DNA of 26,799 bases from JAGMES01 sp023128035. Its GTDB lineage: Bacteria > Bacillota > Halanaerobiia > DY22613. The notes under the pieces were generated by a model. That model did no database searches, was not told the origin of the DNA, and was given only the letters and a program-made list of their open reading frames with translations. Positions within the stretch are counted from its first letter, which is position 1. Each line of letters begins with the position of its first letter. Both the position numbers and the translations under genes were made by a program. The DNA lies in contig DAOVRZ010000085.1 of the NCBI GenBank assembly GCA_030627905.1, positions 1 to 26,799 on the forward strand, read 5' to 3'. This document shows, one piece after another, positions 5,944 to 13,844 of the stretch.

Positions 5944-7293
5944 CTAAAATAACTCTGGAATCAATTTCATCAAAGTAGGATGAGTATTTAAGCTAGGATT
6001 CGCGATTACTTGGTCTAGAAGTTGATGTAAGATGGTGCCTATTTCTGGCCCTGGGCCAACTCCTAGCACCTCCATAACATCTTCACCTGTAACACACAAA
6101 TCCGAAAGTTGTAGAGGTTGTTTCTCTGACCAGATGGTATTAATTCTTGCCACAAGTTTTTTGTAAGCTGCATACACTTCATCTTCACTTTGTTTCCCAG
6201 CAATTTTATCTGCGAATCTTACCTCAGCAAAACGAAGCGCTTGTTCATGGGTTATCAAAATTGACATCAATTTTCTAAGAGATTTATCTGATTCCACATT
6301 TCGCATATGATGACGAATAAGTAGAGTAACTGATTTTGTTATCTTATTGGAAAACTTCAACCGTTTAAGTATCTTTTCAGCCATCTTAGCACCTGTTATC
6401 TCATGACCATAGAAGTGAATGATTCCTTTTTTATCGATAGTTCGGGTTGGTGGTTTGCCAATATCATGTAAGAGGACGGTCAGACGGACGATTATATCAT
6501 TTTTTGAATGATAAAGAGCATGAGCAATATGGCCAAAGACGTCGTATTGGTGATAATCTTCGCGTTGTTTTTCACCTTCACAATGATGTAATTCAGGAAG
6601 TATAAATTTGAGCAATCCTAATTTTAATAAATCAGAGATTCCTTGACGAGGTCTGGAAGACAGAATTGTTCGGCATAATTCTTCTGAAACACGCTCAGGG
6701 CTAACATTATTGATTAGATGTCCATTTGCTTTGATTGCATCAATGAGCGAAGGATTCATTGTAAAACCTTTTTCAGCTCGAATACGAATCCCACGCATCA
6801 TTCTTAAGGCATCTTCTTTAATTTTTGCAGAGGCTGAACCTACTGTTTGCAACAATTTATTTTCAATATCTCTTAATCCATCAAAAGGATCATGGATGGT
6901 ATCAGTGATAGGATCATAGGCAATGGCGTTGATAGTAAAATCTCTTCTCATAAGGTCATCAATCAGATTATCTGAAAATGTTACATAATCAGGTCTTCTT
7001 CCATCGGTATATGTAGCATCTTTTCGAAAAGAGGTTACTTCTAGTGTGTGAGATATCTTTTCTTTTAATAAAACAGTTATTGTGCCATATTTTTTACCTG
7101 TAGGAATTGTATGTTCGAATAAAGTTTCTACTTGATCAGGAGTGGCATTGGTAGCAATATCGAAATCTTTGGGAATAAGATCAAGAGCAATATCTCTTGG
7201 AGCACCACCGACTATATAACTTTGAAAGCCATCAGTATGTAGTTTTTGGCAGACTGATTTCGCGTAATCAGGAATTTTATCTTTAATTAGCAT
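5944..7293 (-). CDS. cca: CCA tRNA nucleotidyltransferase (class II, with HD domain)
   Basis: 449 aa. Adds or repairs the 3' CCA end of tRNAs. The head has YIVGGAPRDIALDLIPKDFDIATNATPDQV (residues 26-55; metal-binding DFD at 43-45), the RRDFTINAIAYDP motif, and ALRMMRGIRIRAEKGF and VSPERVSEEL typical of class II enzymes. The C-terminal half carries an HD phosphohydrolase domain (VLLHDIGKPPTRT, FYGHEITGAKM, LIRHHMRN), found in many bacterial members. SD GAAGGGAG precedes the ATG at 7293. A pure poly(A) polymerase is the alternative, but the family in Firmicutes is usually CCA-adding. Followed by the palindrome at 5808-5930. Confidence 0.93.
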   Translation of the reverse strand: MLIKDKIPDYAKSVCQKLHTDGFQSYIVGGAPRDIALDLIPKDFDIATNATPDQVETLFEHTIPTGKKYGTITVLLKEKISHTLEVTSFRKDATYTDGRRPDYVTFSDNLIDDLMRRDFTINAIAYDPITDTIHDPFDGLRDIENKLLQTVGSASAKIKEDALRMMRGIRIRAEKGFTMNPSLIDAIKANGHLINNVSPERVSEELCRTILSSRPRQGISDLLKLGLLKFILPELHHCEGEKQREDYHQYDVFGHIAHALYHSKNDIIVRLTVLLHDIGKPPTRTIDKKGIIHFYGHEITGAKMAEKILKRLKFSNKITKSVTLLIRHHMRNVESDKSLRKLMSILITHEQALRFAEVRFADKIAGKQSEDEVYAAYKKLVARINTIWSEKQPLQLSDLCVTGEDVMEVLGVGPGPEIGTILHQLLDQVIANPSLNTHPTLMKLIPELF

Positions 7294-7529
7294 TTAACAC
7301 AACTCCCTTCATAGATTCATATTTCGGAGAAAATATTAGTTTTCCTCTAAATAGTTTATTCAAGTTTTAAATTTAAAAAAAGTAATAATTTTAATTTAAA
7401 AAAGGGAAATTTAGTTTGATAACGAAACATAGAACAGAAGCCAAAAAATATGTAAGTAAAAAACAAATTGTTTGACGTCTGACGAATTATTCGTGATGTC
7501 TATCATTCAAAAAAAGATTGTGGGGGAGT

Positions 7530-7931
7530 ATGATGAAGCGAGTACTGACATTATTGATTATCTTTTTAATGTTATTCATTTTAGTAAGTTGTTTAAATCC
7601 TTCTGAAGAGCAAGAGGCGAAAAAACTTTATAAAGATGCAAGAAAATTGGTTGATGTGGCAGAGAGAATTGAAAAGCATAGTGTTATTGATGCTTTTCAA
7701 TTATATAAAAATGCAGTTGAAAATATTGAAGAAATCATTTTAACATATTCATCAACAGATTTAGCGATAAATTTAGCGAGTGATAATACTAAAATTGGCC
7801 CTTTTACATTTACCCAATTAAAAAGTGAGCTACTTCCTGAGATTAAAAAAGAAGCAGATCAGGAGAAATCGAGAAGAATGCTTGCAAAAATATCAGAGCA
7901 AGAATTAAAAGTAGAAAGTAGCCAATATTAG
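7530..7931 (+). CDS. Small lipoprotein of unknown function
   Basis: About 133 aa. ATG at 7530 (or 7533) follows the SD GGGGGAG at 7522-7528; the TTG at 7518 lies before this site and is rejected. The N-terminus is Lys-Arg, a hydrophobic core and the lipobox LVSC with Cys21, so the mature protein should be lipid-anchored outside the cytoplasmic membrane. The rest is helical and charged (ARKLVDVAERIEKHSVIDAFQLYKNAVENIEEII), resembling a TPR-like or coiled-coil pair of helices, with a KEADQEKSRRM stretch at the end. I do not recognise the family. Monocistronic, closed by a hairpin at 7944-7974. Confidence 0.8.
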   Translation: MMKRVLTLLIIFLMLFILVSCLNPSEEQEAKKLYKDARKLVDVAERIEKHSVIDAFQLYKNAVENIEEIILTYSSTDLAINLASDNTKIGPFTFTQLKSELLPEIKKEADQEKSRRMLAKISEQELKVESSQY

Positions 7932-7943
7932 ACTAAGATAAAA

Positions 7944-7974
7944 AAACTGTTGAGTAAAAATCAACAGTTTTTTT
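7944..7974 (+). terminator. Rho-independent terminator after the lipoprotein gene
   Basis: AAACTGTTGA (7944-7953), loop, TCAACAGTTT (7961-7970) and T run. Confidence 0.85.
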
Positions 7975-8062
7975 AGTATATACCCTTTCGAAAATAATAA
8001 ACCTCAGCATGAGCATAAAGAAGAAAGGGCATATTGTAAATAGAAGGATGGGAGGTATGAAG

Positions 8063-8737
8063 ATGACTTTGATTGGATTATTTCTGGTCTCAATTGTACC
8101 TGGGATTTTTTGGGTATGGTACTTTTATCGTCAGGATTATCTTGACCCGGAGCCATGGGGATTGGTCTTTCGATCTTTTGTAGTTGGAGCTTTGACAGTT
8201 ATTCCAGTAAGTATTATCACAACTCCCTTTGCCGGTGCAGCAAAGAGACCAGATAACTTATTGGGATTATTATTTGTAACTATTTTTATTATAGGCATAA
8301 CTGAAGAAGTATTTAAATTTTTGGCTGCATATTTGTCTGTTTATCGAAATAAAGAATTTAATGAAGTTATGGATGGAATTGTTTACGTGGTGACAGCAGG
8401 TTTAGGATTTGCAGCAGTGGAGAATTTGATTTATACGATGGCTTATGGTTATAAAGTAGGAGCAATTCGCGCATTTGTGACTAGTCTGGCTCATGCCGGA
8501 TTTTCAGGGATAGTTGGTTTTAATTTTGGAATGGCTAGATGTCATCCAGAAAAGAGTAAATTCTATATTTTTTATGGCCTTGTTTGGGCCAGCCTTCTTC
8601 ACGGCTTATATGACTTTTTCGTACTTTCTGGAATATTTAATTTTTATATCACTGTCGGAGTTGTATTGCTGATGCAGATTTATTTAGCACGATTGATTCG
8701 TCATGCAGAAAAAATTTCCCCCTTTAACAATAGATAA
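8063..8737 (+). CDS. prsW: PrsW-type intramembrane metalloprotease
   Basis: 224 aa from the ATG at 8063, which is 7 bases after GGAGG (8051-8055); the in-frame ATGs at 8009 and 8057 lack a suitably spaced SD. A polytopic membrane protein with the PrsW hallmarks: DPEPWGLV near the N-terminus, ITEEVFKFLAAY (the EExxK motif), FAAVENLIY, HAGFSGIVGF and LLHGLYDFF; the Glu and His residues are proposed metal ligands. In B. subtilis PrsW starts degradation of the anti-sigma factor RsiW. Here an ECF sigma/anti-sigma pair begins 640 bases downstream, so the same role is likely, though some PrsW homologues have other jobs. It is followed by a DUF3842 gene after 48 bases. Confidence 0.88.
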   Translation: MTLIGLFLVSIVPGIFWVWYFYRQDYLDPEPWGLVFRSFVVGALTVIPVSIITTPFAGAAKRPDNLLGLLFVTIFIIGITEEVFKFLAAYLSVYRNKEFNEVMDGIVYVVTAGLGFAAVENLIYTMAYGYKVGAIRAFVTSLAHAGFSGIVGFNFGMARCHPEKSKFYIFYGLVWASLLHGLYDFFVLSGIFNFYITVGVVLLMQIYLARLIRHAEKISPFNNR

Positions 8738-8785
8738 GAGGAATTTGGAATCTTAAAAGCGAACTTTATAGTTGGAGGGATGGAA

Positions 8786-9223
8786 ATGAACGGAAAACTT
8801 AAAACAAAGCTTAGGGTTGTAGTTGTTGACGGAATGGGTGGTGGTCTTGGAAGTGAGATCGTCACACGAATAAGTAAGAAATTAATGAACCAGGTCGAAA
8901 TTGTAGCACTAGGAACAAACGCAATGGCGACAAGTAGAATGATCCAAAGTGGTGCTCATAGGGGAGCAACAGGCGAAAACGCCATTCGAATAAATATTAA
9001 TGATGCAGATTTGATTGTGGGACCATTAGGAATAATGATGCCAAATGCTATGATGGGTGAAGTTACACCTTCTATGGCAGAATGGATTGGTCTTGCAAAA
9101 GGAAAAAAATTATTACTTCCAGTAAACCAACCACATTTTCAGCTGGTTGGTATGAAAAGTCAGCCTATGGCTGAATTGTTGGATCATTTGATATCACAAA
9201 TTGAGGGAGAGATAAAGGCGTAA
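8786..9223 (+). CDS. DUF3842 family protein
   Basis: 145 aa from the ATG at 8786, spaced 8 bases from the SD GGAGG (8774-8778); the ATG at 8780 is too close. The N-terminal strand and glycine loop RVVVVDGMGGGLGSEIVTRI look like a nucleotide-binding Rossmann start. Further blocks typical of the family are ALGTNAMATSRMIQSGAHRGATGENAIRIN-type segment (GTNAMATSRMI, GATGENAIR), ADLIVGPLGIMMPNAMMGEVTP and LLLPVNQP. No function is established for this family, which is found mainly in anaerobic Firmicutes. Probably in the same transcript as prsW; a terminator follows at 9255. Confidence 0.85.
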   Translation: MNGKLKTKLRVVVVDGMGGGLGSEIVTRISKKLMNQVEIVALGTNAMATSRMIQSGAHRGATGENAIRININDADLIVGPLGIMMPNAMMGEVTPSMAEWIGLAKGKKLLLPVNQPHFQLVGMKSQPMAELLDHLISQIEGEIKA

Positions 9224-9254
9224 ATTAATGAAAAATCTCATTTGTGAGCAATTT

Positions 9255-9286
9255 ACCCCATTCTGAAAATAGAATGGGGTTTTTGT
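9255..9286 (+). terminator. Rho-independent terminator after the DUF3842 gene
   Basis: ACCCCATTCT (9255-9264), loop GAAAAT, AGAATGGGGT (9271-9280), then TTTTGTTT. Confidence 0.88.
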
Positions 9287-9318
9287 TTAAAAAAACTTTA
9301 AAAAACTTTTTTGAAATG

Positions 9319-9347
9319 TGAAACTTTTTTGTTCTCTTGATGTATTA
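9319..9347 (+). promoter_or_regulatory. ECF (sigma-W-like) promoter of the sigma/anti-sigma operon
   Basis: TGAAAC (9319-9324) followed by a T-rich stretch, a 16-base spacer and TGTATTA (9341-9347). This is close to the ECF/sigma-W consensus TGAAAC-N16-CGTA and lies 34 bases upstream of the sigma gene ATG, so the sigma factor probably drives its own operon. Confidence 0.75.
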
Positions 9348-9380
9348 GTAAGTAGAAGGCAGGAAAGACAGGTGAATTCT

Positions 9381-9968
9381 ATGAGATTGCCAGAGGTAGA
9401 AGTTGTAAAAAGAATAATGGCTGGAGAAAAACAGCTATATGGGCAGATTATTGACAAATATCAGCGTTCAATCTATAACCTGGCTTATCGGATGTTAGGA
9501 AATAGAGAGGATGCGCTGGATCTAGCTCAAGAGACATTTCTTCGAGCTTTTAAGAAATTGGAACTCTACGATCAGAGTCGTCCTTTTTCACCATGGATTC
9601 ATCGGATTGCTTCCAATCTATGTTTAAACCAATTTAGGAAAAAGAAATTACATACAGTGCCTCTGGTTATGGACGACGGAGAGGGTGGAGAATTTAACCG
9701 ACAGATTGAGGATAAAGGAAAAGAGCCTGGAGAACAAATTGTGATAAAAGAAAATAAGCAAGAACTTATTAAAGCAATAGGTCAATTACCAGAGAAGTAT
9801 CGAGTCCCGTTAATCCTCAGACATTTTCATCACTATACATATGAGGAGATCGGTGAAGTTATGGAAGTGCCTCCAGGAACGGTTAAGACCTGGATTTATC
9901 GAGGTAGGAATCATTTAAAAGATTTTTATAAGAAGAATCTGGATTATAAGGAGGGAAAGGGCAAATGA
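9381..9968 (+). CDS. ECF RNA polymerase sigma factor (SigW-like)
   Basis: 195 aa from ATG 9381 (SD AGGTG 5-6 bases before). A start at 9318 would run through the promoter and is rejected. Region 2 (about residues 20-85) reads YQRSIYNLAYRMLGNREDALDLAQETFLRAF with the -10 recognition segment SPWIHRIASNLCLNQFRKKK. A linker precedes region 4 (LPEKYRVPLILRHFHHYTYEEIGEVM, PPGTVKTWIYRGR), the helix-turn-helix that reads the -35. It lacks region 1 and 3, as ECF factors do. It overlaps the anti-sigma gene by four bases (ATGA). The TGAAAC promoter, the adjacent zinc-finger anti-sigma and prsW nearby make a SigW-like envelope-stress role likely. Confidence 0.94.
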   Translation: MRLPEVEVVKRIMAGEKQLYGQIIDKYQRSIYNLAYRMLGNREDALDLAQETFLRAFKKLELYDQSRPFSPWIHRIASNLCLNQFRKKKLHTVPLVMDDGEGGEFNRQIEDKGKEPGEQIVIKENKQELIKAIGQLPEKYRVPLILRHFHHYTYEEIGEVMEVPPGTVKTWIYRGRNHLKDFYKKNLDYKEGKGK

Positions 9969-10549
9969 ACAGATGTAGTGAGTATTTAGATATGATACAA
10001 AGAGAAGTGGATGGAGAACTAAATGAGTTGGAAAAAAAGAAACTTGAAAAACATGTTCAGCAATGCCCGTCCTGTGCCGAAGAATATAATGTTTTCTTAA
10101 AATTAGATAACTTGTTTGATAATTTTGAAATGGAAGAACCTCCAATGATGTTGAAAGAAATGGTGATGTCAGAAATTTTAGCAGAAGAAACCGTAGCAGA
10201 AAAGACTAAAAAAGAATTTAATCAGATTCAGCTGTCCATAGGTATCGGTCTATTAATTGTCATAGCTGGATTGAATGCTATTTTCTTTTTAACTAAGTTG
10301 ATTCCATTTGTAAAAGTAGAAACGATTAGCTATCGCAATATAGTTTTTTATCAAGTAATTTTCCAGATTGGTGGACGTTTTGCGGCAGTGGGAACTTATC
10401 TGTTTTATATTTTGAAATTAACATCAAAAACTATAATTCAAATTGTACCATGGAATCTAATAGGATTTATCATGGCTTTGATGATGTTGTTGTTACTTTG
10501 TCTCTGGAGTTTGATTTCTTGGAATAAAAAAAGGGGGGATTTGGTATGA
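9965..10549 (+). CDS. Zinc-finger membrane anti-sigma factor
   Basis: 194 aa. The N-terminal cytosolic domain carries the ZAS motif H30-x3-C34-x2-C37 (EKHVQQCPSC), which binds the cognate ECF sigma factor. A first membrane helix spans about residues 88-112; further hydrophobic segments at about 128-150 and 163-186 give it more membrane passes than the single one in RsiW. Co-translated with the sigma gene (four-base overlap) and with the next gene (ATGA at 10546-10549). Membrane embedding and prsW nearby suggest release of sigma by regulated intramembrane proteolysis; that is inference. The family is clear, the signal is not. Confidence 0.9.
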   Translation: MNRCSEYLDMIQREVDGELNELEKKKLEKHVQQCPSCAEEYNVFLKLDNLFDNFEMEEPPMMLKEMVMSEILAEETVAEKTKKEFNQIQLSIGIGLLIVIAGLNAIFFLTKLIPFVKVETISYRNIVFYQVIFQIGGRFAAVGTYLFYILKLTSKTIIQIVPWNLIGFIMALMMLLLLCLWSLISWNKKRGDLV

Positions 10550-11541
10550 TTGGTAAATTTAAAAAATTAAGATGGCTTCACTCGTCTGGATATTATTTCG
10601 TATTCGCTATGTTACTTATGATTATGTTTACTGGTATGGTGCAGGCAGATGGTGGTATTTTTCAGATGGTAGGTAATATTACTGTTACAGAAGATAAAGT
10701 AATTGATGGTGATGTAGATGCGCTGGCAGGTAATATTACCATCTATGGTACTGTAAATGGGAATGTTACTGCTCTTGCTGGTAATATAACAATCTATGGC
10801 AAGGTAAATGGAGATGTTCGTAACACTGCTGGAAATGTATATATTCGAAATACTGGTGAAGTTAATGGAAAGGTAACTGCTCTTGCTGGAAGGGTATTTC
10901 AAGATGAAGATTCAAAGATTCAGGGATCTGTTGTGGAAATGATTGGTGATGAATCATCAGATTCCTCTGAAATTAGTTTTGGAAATATGAATATCAACAT
11001 TCGCCATTTAAGAGATAATGTCTTTATTTCTCCTCGTGTACCCTGGTATTTCTATATGTGGGGCGGGCTTACTGGACTAATCGGATGGTTGGCATTAGGA
11101 GCATTATTAATGTTATTTTTTGCAGGGCAGGTAAATAGATTGGGAGATATCATTCAGAAACGACCTGGATATTATTTTCTAGTGGGACTGGTGTCATATC
11201 TTTTAGTTCCACCGCTTATGATTCTGTTGGTGATCACTATTATAGGAATTCCTTTGGCTTTGTTGTTAATCCCACTAATATTTTTGAGTACTCTTTATGG
11301 ACAGTTGGGTGTAGCGAGAATTATTGGCGTAAAAGTGATAACTTCTTTAAATCTTAAATTTAGTACAGAGATGTCGAAGGTATTGATTGGTATTGCATCG
11401 ATGGCTATCATTACATTGATTCCTGTTTTAGGTTGGGTATTCTTCTTTATAACAGCGTGTATGGGATTAGGAAGTGTCGTTATTAATCGTTTTGGTTTTG
11501 AGAAGAAAGAGAAAAAGGAGGATTATCAAATTGAAGAATAA
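10546..11541 (+). CDS. Exported bactofilin-like repeat protein with membrane C-terminus (copy 1)
   Basis: 331 aa. An N-terminal hydrophobic segment ending near VQADG (residue 34-36) looks like a signal peptide or anchor. Residues about 40-130 are short beta-strand repeats with the bactofilin/polymer-forming pattern (KVIDGDVDALAGNITIYG, TVNGNVTALAGNITIYG, KVNGDVRNTAGNVYI, EVNGKVTALAGRV), about 17 residues per turn. Residues about 168 onward hold four or so membrane helices (WGGLTGLIGWLALGALLMLFF, YFLVGLVSYLLVPPLMILLV and others) and a charged tail. Bactofilins are normally cytosolic; here the repeats should face outside. Related to the protein at 12493-13392 in the same operon. Function is unknown, presumably a surface scaffold made during envelope stress. 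Confidence 0.8.
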   Translation: MIGKFKKLRWLHSSGYYFVFAMLLMIMFTGMVQADGGIFQMVGNITVTEDKVIDGDVDALAGNITIYGTVNGNVTALAGNITIYGKVNGDVRNTAGNVYIRNTGEVNGKVTALAGRVFQDEDSKIQGSVVEMIGDESSDSSEISFGNMNINIRHLRDNVFISPRVPWYFYMWGGLTGLIGWLALGALLMLFFAGQVNRLGDIIQKRPGYYFLVGLVSYLLVPPLMILLVITIIGIPLALLLIPLIFLSTLYGQLGVARIIGVKVITSLNLKFSTEMSKVLIGIASMAIITLIPVLGWVFFFITACMGLGSVVINRFGFEKKEKKEDYQIEE

Positions 11542-12493
11542 AGTATTATTATTTTCAGTGATGATTAGCATGATCATCCTATTAGGAGGATGTGTGGAGG
11601 TTAATTTCCTTTCAAATGGAAGATACGAGTATAAAGAATATATTGAAGAAAACTTTGCAGCCTTTGATTTTTTAACTTTGGTTAATTTTCAAGGAAGTGT
11701 TTTGATAGAACCTAGCGATACTGAAGAAATAAAAATACAGGCAGTTAAAGTTTTGAAAGGAGATTCGGAAGAACGTTTAAAAGAAGTAGCTGAAGAGGTA
11801 AAGATTGATTTTATCGAAAAATCTTCAGAGTTGATTATAAAGACAAAACGCCCTATACCACGTCCTTCTAAAATTGGTTCAATGGGAGTAGATTTTAAGA
11901 TAATTCTTCCTAGAGAGACTCAAGTGGTTATTGATACTAATAATGGTAGTATTAAGGTTAATGGTTTGCAAAATAAGCTTATTTTGACTACTAGTAATGG
12001 AAGCATAAAGGTTGATGAATATCAAGGTAATCTTATCGCAAAGAGTAGTAATGGCTCAATTTCTGTGAATAAAATCGAGGGTAATTTAAATTTACACACA
12101 TCAAATGGAAGAATTGTTATCGAAAATGTTTTGGGTGAGATCAATGCTGAAACTTCAAATGGTTCTATCAGAGTGGATACAGAGTTTTTGGTTTCAAATG
12201 CAGATTTGGCGACATCCAATGGCCGCATAACTTTTAAAGGAAAAATGGATAGAGCAGGAGATTATAAATTTAAATCTTCTAATAGTTCTATGGAACTTTG
12301 GATTGATCCGATTTTAGGGTATGATTTATTTGCGAAAACTTCAAATGGTAAAATTCAATTTGATTTCCCAATCACTTTTATTGGTACAAATGAAGCGAAA
12401 TATATGGAGGGTAAGTTTAATGGTGGCGGTATCGATTTAACTGTTCGAACAAGTAATGGGAATATTTATTTTAAAGATTGGAGTGAAAATTAA
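11531..12493 (+). CDS. DUF4097-type beta-repeat lipoprotein (TTG start)
   Basis: 320 aa from TTG 11531, which is 9 bases after GGAGG (11517-11521); no ATG fits because the lipobox LLGGC (Cys21) must stay close to the start. The gene starts within the end of the previous one. After Cys21 comes a linker and then at least eight TSNGSI/TSNGRI-type repeats about 20 residues apart (for example LTTSNGSIKVDEYQGNL, KSSNGSISVNKIEGNL, HTSNGRIVIENVLGEI), which is the right-handed beta-helix pattern of DUF4097 putative adhesins. The mature protein should be lipid-anchored outside. It lies between two bactofilin-like genes of the same sigma-W-like operon. Its ligand is unknown. Confidence 0.85.
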   Translation: MKNKVLLFSVMISMIILLGGCVEVNFLSNGRYEYKEYIEENFAAFDFLTLVNFQGSVLIEPSDTEEIKIQAVKVLKGDSEERLKEVAEEVKIDFIEKSSELIIKTKRPIPRPSKIGSMGVDFKIILPRETQVVIDTNNGSIKVNGLQNKLILTTSNGSIKVDEYQGNLIAKSSNGSISVNKIEGNLNLHTSNGRIVIENVLGEINAETSNGSIRVDTEFLVSNADLATSNGRITFKGKMDRAGDYKFKSSNSSMELWIDPILGYDLFAKTSNGKIQFDFPITFIGTNEAKYMEGKFNGGGIDLTVRTSNGNIYFKDWSEN

Positions 12494-13392
12494 TGAGGCA
12501 GAAGAAACAATTACTCTGGCTTTGTCTAATCTTTGTAACTCTTTTCTCGTTATCTGCGTTTGCAAATGGTGAGAATTGGGTACGGATTGGAAGCGATTTG
12601 CATATTTTCGAAGACCAACAAGTTCATGGGAATTCGGTTACGATTTTTGGAGATCAGCAGATTGATGGAGATGTAGATGGGTCTGCGGTTACAATCTTTG
12701 GTGATATAGAGTTAAAAGGTGAAGTTGATGAGGAATTAGTAACGCTTTTTGGAAAAGTTACATTACATGATGGGGCGAAAGTTAGAGGAGATCTAGTTAA
12801 TGTAATGGGAACCATAAAGCAGAGTGAGAATAGTTCAGTTTATGGTGAGGTTATCGATGTTGGACCAAGTCTGATGTTAGGGAACATATTTAAAATGCCG
12901 TTTCGCTTTAGAGGATTCAATTTTATGTGGTGGCCTTCGATGAGATGGAGCTCAATCTTTTTCTCAATTTTAATCACTCTTATTGTAATTCATTTCTTCT
13001 TTGTGAATTTAGAAAATATTAATAAAGTAGTTTTGGCTGATCCACTACGAATGGGTGTAAAAGGATTATTAGGGACAATTGTGGCTGTCTTAGTTATGAT
13101 TCTTTTTGGAATAACGATATTGGGAATTCCTGTAGCTATAATACTGGGAGTGATTTTATGGGCGGCTAATACATTTGGAATTGTTGCAATTTACTTTCTT
13201 ATAGGTGAACGTTTAGCAGAACAGATGCAATGGGATGTTACTCATTATGTAAAAGGAATTATTGGAGCAGTTGTTATAGGTGTGGTTGCTCTAATACCAA
13301 TGGGTGGTTTTGTAAAAATGATCGCTGGTTGGGTAGGTCTTGGAGCTGTAATTCAAACAAAGTTTGGCACAGGTAAACCCTGGATAAGATAG
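12493..13392 (+). CDS. Exported bactofilin-like repeat protein with membrane C-terminus (copy 2)
   Basis: 299 aa. The ATG shares its A with the TAA of the preceding gene. A clear signal peptide ends at about LSAFA (residue 24). Residues about 30-125 hold strand repeats such as NSVTIFGDQQIDGDVDGSAVTIFGD, ELKGEVDEELVTLFGKV and KVRGDLVNVMGTI, the same GDV/TIFG pattern as the copy at 10546. Four hydrophobic helices follow (about 155-175, 190-225, 228-240, 255-290), ending GLGAVIQTKFG, which mirrors GLGSVVINRFG in copy 1. The two are therefore paralogues that kept both halves. Role unknown; surface polymer or scaffold inferred from the repeats. Confidence 0.8.
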   Translation: MRQKKQLLWLCLIFVTLFSLSAFANGENWVRIGSDLHIFEDQQVHGNSVTIFGDQQIDGDVDGSAVTIFGDIELKGEVDEELVTLFGKVTLHDGAKVRGDLVNVMGTIKQSENSSVYGEVIDVGPSLMLGNIFKMPFRFRGFNFMWWPSMRWSSIFFSILITLIVIHFFFVNLENINKVVLADPLRMGVKGLLGTIVAVLVMILFGITILGIPVAIILGVILWAANTFGIVAIYFLIGERLAEQMQWDVTHYVKGIIGAVVIGVVALIPMGGFVKMIAGWVGLGAVIQTKFGTGKPWIR

Positions 13393-13404
13393 GAGGTAAA
13401 ATAT

Positions 13405-13746
13405 ATGGGATGTCTTGGTAGCTTAATTGGTTTAATATTTGGACTCATAGGTGGAATTATTGGATTGGTCTTTGGGATTATCGGTAGTATTCTTGGTGGT
13501 GTGGGAGTATTAATGTCACTATTTATTCCTCTCATGCTTTTTGGATTACCTCTAATAATAGTATTAGGTGTACTCTGGGTTATAGTTAAAATATTTAGAA
13601 GATCAGATGAAGCAGATTATATGGACTCATACGATCATAGAGAGAAAGAATCAGATGATATTGATGAGTTTCAAGACACAGAAATCGTAGATGTTGAAGA
13701 TTGGGAGGATGTCTTAGAAGATGAAGATGAGAATAAAAATGATTAA
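13405..13746 (+). CDS. Gly-rich membrane protein with acidic cytosolic tail
   Basis: 113 aa, SD AGGAGG 8-9 bases before the ATG. The first 68 residues are almost wholly hydrophobic and Gly-rich (GLIFGLIGGIIGLVFGIIGSILGG), enough for two helices with GxxxG packing, and are followed by KIFRRSDE and a strongly acidic tail (about 40 residues with many Asp and Glu, including EDWEDVLEDEDE-like segments). The positive KIFRR after the last helix places the tail inside. It closes the envelope-stress operon, 12 bases after copy 2 of the bactofilin-like gene. I do not recognise the family; a membrane-stabilising or phage-shock-like role is only a guess. Confidence 0.75.
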   Translation: MGCLGSLIGLIFGLIGGIIGLVFGIIGSILGGVGVLMSLFIPLMLFGLPLIIVLGVLWVIVKIFRRSDEADYMDSYDHREKESDDIDEFQDTEIVDVEDWEDVLEDEDENKND

Positions 13747-13755
13747 CTAAATTTT

Positions 13756-13780
13756 AAGCTGGCATTTAGCCAGCTTTTAG
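13756..13780 (+). terminator. Terminator of the sigma/anti-sigma operon
   Basis: AAGCTGGC (13756-13763), loop ATTTA, GCCAGCTT (13769-13776), then TTAG; T tail is short. Confidence 0.75.
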
Positions 13781-13844
13781 TCTTGGTTAGAACTTTTGTC
13801 TTCCGTAAATTATATTAAAGGAAACCTAGAAGGAGTGTTGCACT

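Noticed and set aside
7482..7494. Palindrome ACGAAT-T-ATTCGT upstream of the small lipoprotein gene
   Set aside because: It could be an operator, but it is a single short site 35 bases before the start with no regulator nearby or second copy, so it is not listed as a feature.
7518..7529. TTG start at 7518 for the small lipoprotein
   Set aside because: It lies before the SD GGGGGAG; ATG 7530 or 7533 fits the SD and gives a normal signal peptide.
10612..10902. Open frame on the minus strand inside the first bactofilin-like gene
   Set aside because: It mirrors the Gly/Asn/Thr repeat codons of the plus-strand gene, has no SD and no recognisable protein features.
11940..12480. Repeated AGTAATGG/TCAAATGG units suggestive of a repeat array
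   Set aside because: They are codons for the TSNG strands of the DUF4097 protein; there are no constant repeats with unique spacers, so it is not CRISPR. No CRISPR array was seen in the window.
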